Below are positions 1 to 7,194 of a stretch of DNA of 34,228 nt, piece after piece. The stretch is from an uncultured Parasphingopyxis sp. (lineage in GTDB: Bacteria > Pseudomonadota > Alphaproteobacteria > Sphingomonadales > Sphingomonadaceae). Within the stretch, counting starts at the first letter, position 1, and every line of letters starts with the position of its first letter. Below the pieces are notes generated by a model that saw nothing but the letters and a program-made list of their open reading frames with translations, was not told the DNA's origin and did no database searches. The stretch is taken from contig NZ_CAKZNF010000049.1 of assembly GCF_937129435.1 (NCBI RefSeq), positions 1 to 34,228 on the forward strand, in the 5' to 3' direction. Made by a program: the position numbers and the translations under genes.

Positions 1-420
1 GGCCGCTCACGCGCCTTTGTCGTCGATAGGGTCAACCGCTCGACCGTTACCCCTATCGTTCTCAAGAATGTTGACCGCAGCGCCCGCCTCGCAACCGATG
101 AAGGCCCTCACTATCGCTTCGTCGGCAAGCATATGCGCGACCACAAGGCCGTGAACCACTCCGCCAAGGAATGGGCGCGCGGCAATGTCCATATCAATAC
201 CGTCGAAGGCTATTGCAGCATCTTCAAGCGCGGCATGACCGGCATCTATCAGCATTGCGACAAAGCCCATCTGCACCGCTATCTGGCGGAGTTCGATTTC
301 CGTTACACGAACCGCGAAAACCGTGGCTACGACGATGGCGAACGTGCTGATCGCATCCTCAAAGGTATTCGCGGCAAACGCTTGACCTATCGGCGGACTG
401 ACCAAGCCCAAGTCGCTTAG
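1..420 (+). CDS. IS1595/ISXO2-like transposase, C-terminal part
   Basis: The reading frame is open from the first base of the window, so the gene starts upstream and only the last 139 codons are visible. The protein would cut and move an insertion sequence by DDE-type chemistry. The visible part holds the conserved C-terminal block of the ISXO2-like domain: HSAKEWARGNVHINTVEG followed by YCSIFKRGMTGIYQHC, in which the Glu of VEG is the expected last acidic catalytic residue. The LHRYLAEFDFRYTNR segment after it is also typical of this family. It ends in TAG at 418-420. The surrounding DNA is visibly poorer in GC than the rest of the window, which suits a mobile or imported block. The left end of the element is outside the window, so its terminal repeats cannot be defined. 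The family call is from recognised motifs. Confidence 0.85.
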   Translation, partial: GRSRAFVVDRVNRSTVTPIVLKNVDRSARLATDEGPHYRFVGKHMRDHKAVNHSAKEWARGNVHINTVEGYCSIFKRGMTGIYQHCDKAHLHRYLAEFDFRYTNRENRGYDDGERADRILKGIRGKRLTYRRTDQAQVA

Positions 421-474
421 TCAAAAGGCCCGTTTGCTGCTACGCCTGAGAAGGAAACGACTCAGGAGAGGCAA

Positions 475-747
475 ATGAAAAGCCCAAACGAACGTATTTC
501 TGGTTTAGAGGACGCCGTTGAGCAACTCCAAAGGGATTTGCTCAATTCAATCGGAGCCGCCGGTTTCGCCTTACACAAGGCGCTCGAAGGCCTCATGGAT
601 CAGAAAAGGTTAAGCTACATCGAAAAACGGCTAATCTGGGAAGATGTCATGAAGGAATATTCGGAAAGCCTTTATTCGTCTCCCGATCTCTGGCGGAGGG
701 TTGAATATCGCCTTGCCGACATCGCGAAGGGGAGTCACCGCCGCTAA
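475..747 (+). CDS. Hypothetical protein, 90 aa, beside transposase
   Basis: I do not recognise the family. The ORF has a strong ribosome-binding site (CAGGAGAGG, about 5 bases before the ATG) and follows the transposase by 54 bp on the same strand, so it could be a cargo gene of the element. The 90-aa product is charged and predicted soluble: there is no signal peptide or membrane segment. Residues about 8-25 (ISGLEDAVEQLQRDLLNSI) look like an amphipathic helix or short coiled coil, and a basic tail ends in HRR. The gap between this gene and the next plus-strand gene holds a small minus-strand ORF (795-923). Base composition matches the transposase rather than the GC-rich chromosome further right, which supports joint acquisition. 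No function is proposed. Confidence 0.6.
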   Translation: MKSPNERISGLEDAVEQLQRDLLNSIGAAGFALHKALEGLMDQKRLSYIEKRLIWEDVMKEYSESLYSSPDLWRRVEYRLADIAKGSHRR

Positions 748-794
748 GCCATTCCTGGGCTTCGGCGGCGAAGCCGAGAGCATTCGAAATGGCT

Positions 795-923
795 TCAGCC
801 ACGATCTGTCTCACCTTCTCTTCTGTCACCGTTCTTCTCCTTCTTCGGCGTGAACGGCTTCGGCGGCGTTTTCAGCATCCGCTTTAGCACCTTGTCCATT
901 TTCTTTTGATCGGGGTCTGACAT
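795..923 (-). CDS. Small basic protein, 42 aa, antisense in gap
   Basis: This minus-strand ORF fills the gap between the two plus-strand genes at 475-747 and 922-1656. It has a good ribosome-binding site (AGAGGA, 5 bases before ATG). The product begins MSDPDQKKMDKVLKRMLKTP and continues with a proline/lysine-rich PKPFTPKKEK tail. Short proteins with the pattern K-x-L-x-x-M-L-x-T-P-P-K-P are, from memory, common next to mobile and accessory genes in alphaproteobacteria; their role is unknown to me. Its start codon (923-921) overlaps the plus-strand start at 922, so either the two genes really diverge from overlapping starts or the plus gene begins further in. A further ORF (GTG at 829, running to 647) overlaps its 3' end but is less convincing. 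Confidence 0.5.
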   Translation of the reverse strand: MSDPDQKKMDKVLKRMLKTPPKPFTPKKEKNGDRREGETDRG

Positions 924-1656
924 GGCATCCTCTGACGATCTGGTCGAACAGCTATTGCCTTTCGACATATCAGATCCAGCCAAGGTTACGAAAGAGCAGC
1001 TAGAATATATGCGCGAACTGGCGCGGCAGATCATTGAGGTGACAGAGCCGCATCGCGAACTGGCCGAAAGGATTGGCTTCCTTTCGATGGAGTCCGCTGG
1101 CCTAGATGTCGTCATCGACAAGTTGTTCGAGCCACTCCTAAATTGCACCAGAGCCGAAGTGGCGAGCATCGTGCCGGAAAATTTTGACGCCCGCTCAGCG
1201 ATGCTCAAGCGCCTGCTCACAATCAACGAAATTGACGACGCTTGGCAGAATTGGATCGTGGCTCTGCTCAATCGCGTGGCTACGGAGCTGGCCCCAAACC
1301 GAAACCGGGTCATCCATGATGCTTGGCAAGTCGAAAACGGGCGCTTCCGACGCACCCAGCGCCGCGCCATTGTCGGCAAGGCTCAAGCCCGCGAGCCGAA
1401 GTCACTTTTGGTCGATCCCGAAACCGAGGTGCCTCTAGAGTCCATTGATAAGCTGATTACGTGCACTGGAACGGTCAGCGAGGCTTTGAAGGTTGCAGTT
1501 GCAGCCCTTCGTCAGTGGCGGTCTGAAGGACAACTTCCACCAATTGATCCGCAATGGCTTCCAGCGAGTAAGCCGAATGTTCGATGCCCGATGTTCCAAC
1601 GGCCTCCAGAATGGCCCGAGAAACCCTTGATTCCGCTTCGCTTCGAAACTGATTGA
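922..1656 (+). CDS. Hypothetical protein with HEPN-like R-N-x3-H motif
   Basis: A 244-aa soluble protein of no family I can name. The composition is that of a real, mostly helical protein, with amphipathic stretches around residues 20-70 and 90-125. The notable motif is R127-N-R-V-I-H132 at the end of a helix-like segment (NRVATELAPNRNRVIHDAW). This matches the R-(N/D/H)-x3-x5-H catalytic signature of HEPN ribonucleases and of HEPN proteins in general. That a nuclease or toxin role follows is only inference, because many HEPN-like proteins are inactive or regulatory. A GGGG stretch six bases before the ATG can serve as ribosome-binding site. An internal start, for example at the Met in LEYMREL, is possible given the overlap with the antisense start at 923. 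It lies downstream of a transposase in a lower-GC block, so it is probably cargo. Confidence 0.7.
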   Translation: MASSDDLVEQLLPFDISDPAKVTKEQLEYMRELARQIIEVTEPHRELAERIGFLSMESAGLDVVIDKLFEPLLNCTRAEVASIVPENFDARSAMLKRLLTINEIDDAWQNWIVALLNRVATELAPNRNRVIHDAWQVENGRFRRTQRRAIVGKAQAREPKSLLVDPETEVPLESIDKLITCTGTVSEALKVAVAALRQWRSEGQLPPIDPQWLPASKPNVRCPMFQRPPEWPEKPLIPLRFETD

Positions 1657-1852
1657 ACTGCGCCGGCCTGTCCAGCGAATCATGCGCCATTGGAGCGTCC
1701 TACGTCAAGTATATATAAATCCAACGAGCGATTTGTGCAGTGGGTGACATGATCGTCGATGCGACTATGGCGAGCGGTGCCCCCAAACACGGCCGCCCTA
1801 CACATGGATTTGACTCGACAACCCCGCGAGGCGCGGGCATCTGTCGCGGCTT

Positions 1853-2767
1853 ATGCAAGGCGGTGGATTCTCCAACATCCGGAAATTGCTGGCATCTTTG
1901 ATGCTGGCGCTTGCCCTTGGCGCGTGCGCCACGACGCAGGCCGGGCCGAACGGCCTGGCCGATCGCGACCCCTATGAGGAATTCAATCGCGATATCTTCT
2001 CGGCCAACCAGGCCGTGGACGGCGCGGTTATCCGGCCGGTGGCGGATGGCTATCGCGCCATTGCGCCGGTACCGGTGCGACAGGGCGTGACCAACTTCTT
2101 CGCCAATTTGAGCGAACCCTGGTCGTTCGTGAACAACGTTCTGCAGGCGCGACCGGAGCGGGCCTTGCGCAATCTGGGGCGGTTCGTGCTCAATTCCACG
2201 ATCGGGATCGGCGGACTGATCGACGTCGCCTCGGCGATCGGGATCGAGCCGGCGCCCGAGGATTTCGGCCAGACGCTGGCGGTGTGGGGCGTCGGCGACG
2301 GGGGGTATCGCGTGCTGCCGCTGTTCGGTCCGTCGACATCGCGCGGGATCGTCGGCCGGATCGTCGATATCGTTGCCAATCCGACGACGATCTTCATGCA
2401 ACGCGAACTCAACTTTTCGACCGGCGCGATGTGGGCGCTGCGCGCGGGCGAGCTCGTCAACACGCGCGCCAATGTGACCGATGCCGGCGGCGATGCGTTT
2501 CTCGAAAGCAGCGTGGACCCCTATGCGGCGGCGCGATCGGCCTTTTTCCAGCAGCGCGAGGCGGCGATCCTCAACTATGATGTCGACGAACTGGGCCAGG
2601 ACGGCGGGGGTGCGGACGCCGAGTTCGACGCCGCGCTGGAGGAACTGGAGGAAGGGCAGGGCGAGACCGTGCCCCCCGCCGATGGCGAAATCGCGCCGGA
2701 GACCGAAAGCGACCTGATTTGGGACGGCGGGTTCGATGAATCGCCCGGCCCCGGAACGATCGGCTGA
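1853..2767 (+). CDS. mlaA: MlaA (VacJ) family lipoprotein
   Basis: An outer-membrane lipoprotein of the Mla pathway, which removes mislocalised phospholipids from the outer leaflet and hands them towards the MlaFEDB transporter. The 304-aa product has an N-terminal lipoprotein signal with lipobox A-L-G-A-C (Cys25). The MlaA core follows: DPYEEFNRDIFSANQAVD, then RPVADGYRAIAPVPVRQGV and NNVLQARPERALRNLGRF. GIGGLIDVAS, GQTLAVWGVGDGGYRVLPLFGPS and RGIVGRIVDIVAN complete it. The C-terminal ~60 residues are very acidic (EELEEGQGE and similar) and variable. No convincing ribosome-binding site precedes ATG 1853, so the true start may be slightly different. No other mla genes (mlaBCDEF) are adjacent. 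A GC-rich hairpin at 2812-2836 follows the gene. Confidence 0.9.
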   Translation: MQGGGFSNIRKLLASLMLALALGACATTQAGPNGLADRDPYEEFNRDIFSANQAVDGAVIRPVADGYRAIAPVPVRQGVTNFFANLSEPWSFVNNVLQARPERALRNLGRFVLNSTIGIGGLIDVASAIGIEPAPEDFGQTLAVWGVGDGGYRVLPLFGPSTSRGIVGRIVDIVANPTTIFMQRELNFSTGAMWALRAGELVNTRANVTDAGGDAFLESSVDPYAAARSAFFQQREAAILNYDVDELGQDGGGADAEFDAALEELEEGQGETVPPADGEIAPETESDLIWDGGFDESPGPGTIG

Positions 2768-2811
2768 ATATCTCGCCGCATAGTGCGATGCAAAAAGTCA
2801 ATCTTGCGTTA

Positions 2812-2836
2812 GCGGTTCCGGAAGGTTAGGAACCGC
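2812..2836 (+). other. Hairpin after mlaA
   Basis: Perfect 8-bp inverted repeat GCGGTTCC / GGAACCGC with a 9-base spacer, 45 bp after the mlaA stop. There is no T-run after it, so it is not a classic intrinsic terminator. It may stabilise the mlaA mRNA end or slow transcription before the next gene. Confidence 0.45.
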
Positions 2837-2917
2837 GCGACTGGTTGTCGGGGGCAATCTCCGTGACCTTTGTCGCTAGAGTTGTTCTTTTGCAAACAAA
2901 CGGGGGAGAATTATCCC

Positions 2918-3190
2918 ATGAAAAAGACTATTGCTATCTCGCTGGCCGCCGTTGCTTCGCTCGGCCTCGCTGCTTGCGCCGAAACCGAAACGGCTGCCGA
3001 GGAAGAAACCACGGAAGAAGCCGAAGCCGACATGGAAGCCACGGCTGACGAAGCCGAAGCCGATATGGAAGCGATGGGCGAAGACATGGAAGCCATGGGC
3101 GACGAAGCCATGGGCGAAATGGAAGCCGCCGCTGACGACGTTGAAGCTGCTGCTGACGACGCCGCCGCTGAGATGGACGGCGAGATGTAA
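2918..3190 (+). CDS. Small acidic Glu/Ala/Met-repeat lipoprotein
   Basis: A 90-aa lipoprotein. The chosen start has a strong ribosome-binding site (GGGGGAGAA, 7 bases upstream) and gives a standard signal sequence, MKKTIAISLAAVASLGLAAC, with lipobox L-A-A-C and Cys20 as the lipidated residue. An ORF extension upstream to 2870 is not needed. The mature protein is almost only Glu, Asp, Ala, Thr and Met in a quasi-periodic pattern (DMEA repeats spaced 7-11 residues), which predicts a long acidic helix or coiled coil. Its sequence is too low in complexity for family assignment. It is probably anchored in the envelope and extends into the periplasm; a spacer, ion-binding or stress role is speculation. 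It is followed by a strong terminator at 3211-3250, so it forms a single-gene transcript. The next gene encodes a second acidic lipoprotein. Confidence 0.82.
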   Translation: MKKTIAISLAAVASLGLAACAETETAAEEETTEEAEADMEATADEAEADMEAMGEDMEAMGDEAMGEMEAAADDVEAAADDAAAEMDGEM

Positions 3191-3210
3191 TCTCGCTTCC
3201 AGCGAATTCG

Positions 3211-3250
3211 AAAAGGGTCGTGCTCCTTGCCGGGCGCGGCCCTTTTCTTT
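3211..3250 (+). terminator. Intrinsic terminator after acidic lipoprotein gene
   Basis: A 13-bp stem pairs 3211-3223 with 3234-3246 (arms AAAAGGGTCGTGC and GCGCGGCCCTTTT, with two G-T pairs) around a 10-base loop, followed by a T-rich tract (CTTTTG). This is a clear Rho-independent terminator for the 2918-3190 gene. Confidence 0.85.
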
Positions 3251-3302
3251 TGCCCATGGCCTGTGCGATGGGCCAGTCGGCTGGTGAAACAGGGGAGAGG
3301 CC

Positions 3303-3533
3303 ATGCGTATTGCGATTCTTGCACCATTGGTGACGGCGATAGCGATGACGATCACGGGCTGCGGTGCGCCGGAGGATGCAGAGGGGCTGACGGCGGCGGA
3401 AAATCGCGAGCTCGACGAGGCTGCCGCTCAGCTCGATGCGGCGCAGGAAGAAGCGCAGATGGGGATGCGCGAAGCGGAAGCCGCCGAGGCTGCCGCGGCC
3501 GGGCAGGCGGAAACCGACGAACCCGAACACTAA
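3303..3533 (+). CDS. Small acidic lipoprotein, 76 aa
   Basis: A second short lipoprotein, preceded by a good ribosome-binding site (GGGGAGAGG, 3-4 bases before ATG). The signal sequence ends in lipobox I-T-G-C with Cys20. The mature ~57 residues are rich in Ala and Glu (ENRELDEAAAQLDAAQEEAQ), which predicts one amphipathic acidic helix with coiled-coil character. It shares layout and composition with the preceding lipoprotein but not clear sequence identity, so common descent is uncertain. No functional family is recognised. It is separated from the upstream gene by an intrinsic terminator and converges on groEL, with a shared terminator hairpin at 3564-3603. A promoter was not identified in the 50 bp available. 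Confidence 0.75.
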   Translation: MRIAILAPLVTAIAMTITGCGAPEDAEGLTAAENRELDEAAAQLDAAQEEAQMGMREAEAAEAAAAGQAETDEPEH

Positions 3534-3563
3534 CCGGATCGCCGTTCACGCGGCACAGGCATG

Positions 3564-3603
3564 AAAAAAGGGCCGGGAAATCGCTTCCCCGGCCCCTTTT
3601 TTT
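3564..3603. terminator. Bidirectional terminator between lipoprotein gene and groEL
   Basis: A-run, GGGCCGGG stem, 9-base loop, complementary CCCGGCCC and then a T-run (one bulged C). Because A-tract and T-tract flank the stem symmetrically, it can end transcription from both the plus-strand lipoprotein gene (ends 3533) and the minus-strand groEL (ends 3624). Confidence 0.85.
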
Positions 3604-3623
3604 CGCGTTGGTGACGCAGGCCT

Positions 3624-5279
<1,656 letters not shown>

Positions 5280-5325
5280 TTACCTTTGTTCTTGAGGGTT
5301 CCTGGAATGAAAAAAGCGACTGTCC

Positions 5326-5613
5326 TCAGCCAACGATGCCGAGAATGTCGCTTTCCTTCATGATGAGCAGGTCTTCGCCGTCGAGCTTGACCTCGGTGCC
5401 CGACCATTTGCCGAACAGGATGCGGTCGCCGGCCTTGACGTCAAGCGGGGTGATCTTGCCGTCATCCGACTTGAGGCCCGTGCCGGCGGAGACGACTTCG
5501 CCTTCCTGCGGCTTTTCCTGGGCGCTGTCGGGGATGATGATGCCGCCGGCCGTCTTTTCCTCGGCCTCGACGCGACGAACGAGCACGCGATCGTGCAACG
5601 GACGAAATCCCAT
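5326..5613 (-). CDS. groS: Co-chaperonin GroES (Hsp10)
   Basis: The heptameric lid of the GroEL chamber. The 95-aa protein has the usual length and motifs: [33 protein letters not shown], which includes the mobile loop that contacts GroEL, then [21 protein letters not shown]. The end is ILGIVG. The ribosome-binding site AAAGGA lies 8 bases before the ATG. It is the first gene of the groES-groEL operon. The 5' untranslated region (~120 bases) carries the CIRCE inverted repeat, so transcription should be repressed by HrcA at normal temperature and relieved by heat or unfolded protein. A heat-shock-type promoter candidate overlaps the upstream side. Confidence 0.98.
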   Translation of the reverse strand: MGFRPLHDRVLVRRVEAEEKTAGGIIIPDSAQEKPQEGEVVSAGTGLKSDDGKITPLDVKAGDRILFGKWSGTEVKLDGEDLLIMKESDILGIVG

Positions 5614-5706
5614 ATTCGAAATCCTTTCTGTTGTCCCAAAGGCGAAAACCGGATCATTTCAACCTACCGAAATGCCGCGGATTTCCGCCGATGCCCTTAA
5701 CAAGCT

Positions 5707-5733
5707 TTAGCACTCACTGATGGAGAGTGCTAA
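5707..5733 (-). promoter_or_regulatory. CIRCE element (HrcA operator)
   Basis: A perfect match to the CIRCE consensus: TTAGCACTC, nine spacer bases, GAGTGCTAA. It lies 94 bp upstream of the groES start codon and just downstream of the predicted transcription start, the standard place for HrcA repression of groESL. Confidence 0.97.
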
Positions 5734-5741
5734 CAGAAGCG

Positions 5742-5769
5742 ATGTAGTCGGGTTCACCTGGCGTTCAAG
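5742..5769 (-). promoter_or_regulatory. groESL promoter candidate (heat-shock-like)
   Basis: On the minus strand, CTTGAA (5769-5764) is followed after 16 bases by CTACAT (5747-5742). The -35 box matches the CTTGAA used by RpoH and is close to sigma-70 TTGACA; the -10 box is weaker. The start point would fall about 5735, touching the CIRCE repeat, which fits repression by HrcA. The position is inferred from spacing only. Confidence 0.5.
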
Positions 5770-5810
5770 GAAAAAAAGCGCCGGCGGCACAAAAATTTTC
5801 ATCGCCTGCC

Positions 5811-5836
5811 GTAACCGGTTTCCGCCGCGCGCCGAA
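5811..5836 (+). promoter_or_regulatory. ECF-type promoter GTAACC-N16-CGAA before sigma gene
   Basis: GTAACC (5811-5816) and CGAA (5833-5836) are separated by exactly 16 bases, about 128 bp upstream of the ECF sigma start codon. From memory this is the consensus reported for Caulobacter SigF, the sigma factor paired with an NrsF/DUF1109 anti-sigma factor. The gene pair downstream is of that kind, so positive autoregulation is likely. I found no second GTAACC-N16-CGAA match in the window by eye. Confidence 0.65.
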
Positions 5837-5963
5837 CCGAGACGCGAATAGGGATATCGCCTGCCGGGCGGGCATGAAGGGCGATGTAGTGAGTCATGAT
5901 CGAAACACCAGAGACGATGCGGTCGCTGCTGCAAGCCGGCAGGGAGCCTGCTAATCTCTCGCC

Positions 5964-6491
5964 ATGGCTGCGGACGAGGCAACACTCGCGCATCTTATGG
6001 CGCAGGCCCAGCATGGCGACAGGGCGGCCTATCGCGAGCTGCTGGGCGAATGCGATGCATGGTTGCGGCGGTTCTACGGCCGCAAGGCGCATCCCGATGC
6101 GCTGGAGGATCTCGTGCAGGAAACGCTGATCTCGCTCCACCGCAAGCGCGCCTCCTGGGACAGCGACCGGGCGTTCCTGCCGTGGCTGGCGGCGATCGCC
6201 CGCTATCGCTGGCTCGATCACCTGCGCAGGGTTTACCGTGCGCCGGAGGCCGAACTGGCTGTCGAGCCGGCGGTCGAGAGCGAGGAAGATGCCGTCGGCG
6301 CGCGGCTCGGCGTCGACCGGCTGCTCGGCACGATCCCGGAGGCGCAGGCGCTGGCGATCCGGCTGACCAAGATCGATGGGCTGAGCGTTGCCGAAGCCTC
6401 CGCCAGGAGCGGGCAATCGGAATCGGCGGTGAAGGTCAACGTCCATCGCGGGCTGAAGCGCATGGCGGCGCTGATCGAGGAAACCACATGA
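5964..6491 (+). CDS. ECF RNA polymerase sigma factor (SigF-like)
   Basis: A 175-aa extracytoplasmic-function sigma factor that directs RNA polymerase to a stress regulon. Region 2 is visible at residues about 20-85 (DALEDLVQETLISLHRKRASW, with WLAAIARYRWLDHLRR for -10 recognition). Region 4 lies at about 115-170 (IPEAQALAIRLTKIDGLSVAEASARSG, then SESAVKVNVHRGLKRM, the helix-turn-helix that reads the -35 box). Its stop codon overlaps the start of the DUF1109 membrane protein (ATGA, 6488-6491), the usual sigma/anti-sigma arrangement with translational coupling. The SigF-NrsF pair of Caulobacter is the closest described parallel; that pair responds to heavy metals and oxidants. The inducing signal here is unknown. 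No clear ribosome-binding site is seen directly before ATG 5964. Confidence 0.92.
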   Translation: MAADEATLAHLMAQAQHGDRAAYRELLGECDAWLRRFYGRKAHPDALEDLVQETLISLHRKRASWDSDRAFLPWLAAIARYRWLDHLRRVYRAPEAELAVEPAVESEEDAVGARLGVDRLLGTIPEAQALAIRLTKIDGLSVAEASARSGQSESAVKVNVHRGLKRMAALIEETT

Positions 6492-7126
6492 CCGACCGCC
6501 CCGATCTTGACGCGCTGGCCGACGATCTCCGCCCGGTTCGCCCCATCCGGTCCTGGTCGGTTGCCGCCATCGCCTTGCTTGCCGCTATGGGCGGCGGGAT
6601 GCTGGTGATCGGGCTGATCGGCGCGCGCAGCGCCTATGGCCCATCCTTTGCCGATCCGATCTTCGTGTTGCGCGCCGGGCTGCTCGCGCTGCTTGCCATC
6701 GCCTGCCTCGTTTCGATCGCACGGATGGCGCGGCCGTCGCTCGGCAGCAGCCATGGCGGCTGGCGCTGGGCGTTGGCCGCGGCGGCGATCGTGCCGCTCG
6801 CGGCGGTTGTGGTGGCGATTGCCGACGGGGTGCCGCTTTCCGAACGCATGCATATGTGGGACGGGATGGAATGCCTGCGCTGGTCGCTCGGCATTGCACT
6901 GGCGACGGGGGCGGCGCTCACGCTGTGGCTTCGCCGCGGCGCGCCTGTCTATCCCGAACGCGCGGGCTGGCTCGTCGGGATTGCCGCGGGCAGCCTCGGC
7001 GCCTTCGCCTATGCGTTGCACTGCCCGCATGACGACATCGTCTATATCGCAATCTGGAACGGGATCGCGCTGGTTGCCGCGGCGGTGATCGGCCGGCTTG
7101 CCGTCCCGCACGCGATACGCTGGTAG
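6488..7126 (+). CDS. nrsF: DUF1109/NrsF-type membrane anti-sigma factor
   Basis: A 212-aa integral membrane protein, predicted to hold the upstream-encoded sigma factor inactive at the inner membrane. About six hydrophobic segments are visible (roughly residues 24-45, 58-78, 95-113, 130-148, 160-178, 185-204) after a short polar N-terminus that should bind the sigma factor. Two cysteines, C129 (GMECLRW) and C179 (ALHCPHDD), lie 50 residues apart. From memory, Caulobacter NrsF has two conserved periplasmic cysteines at the same spacing that are needed for signal sensing. The 4-bp overlap with the sigma gene supports equal expression. A further cysteine (C73) sits within a membrane segment. Signal specificity cannot be read from the sequence. 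Confidence 0.85.
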   Translation: MTDRPDLDALADDLRPVRPIRSWSVAAIALLAAMGGGMLVIGLIGARSAYGPSFADPIFVLRAGLLALLAIACLVSIARMARPSLGSSHGGWRWALAAAAIVPLAAVVVAIADGVPLSERMHMWDGMECLRWSLGIALATGAALTLWLRRGAPVYPERAGWLVGIAAGSLGAFAYALHCPHDDIVYIAIWNGIALVAAAVIGRLAVPHAIRW

Positions 7127-7194
7127 CGGCGGCGTCGATCACCATTTGTCTTCGTGCCGTGCTGCGCCTAAATCGGCGGCGAAAGCGAAGGTGA

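Noticed and set aside
647..829. Minus-strand ORF of 60 codons starting with GTG, overlapping the 42-aa gene
   Set aside because: Its first ~30 residues look plausible, but it runs antisense into the 3' end of the 475-747 gene and its C-terminal half has no protein-like pattern. Not listed as a gene, though it may deserve a check with the 42-aa gene.
2812..2836. Intrinsic terminator after mlaA
   Set aside because: The hairpin is perfect but lacks any T-run; kept as a hairpin of unknown role.
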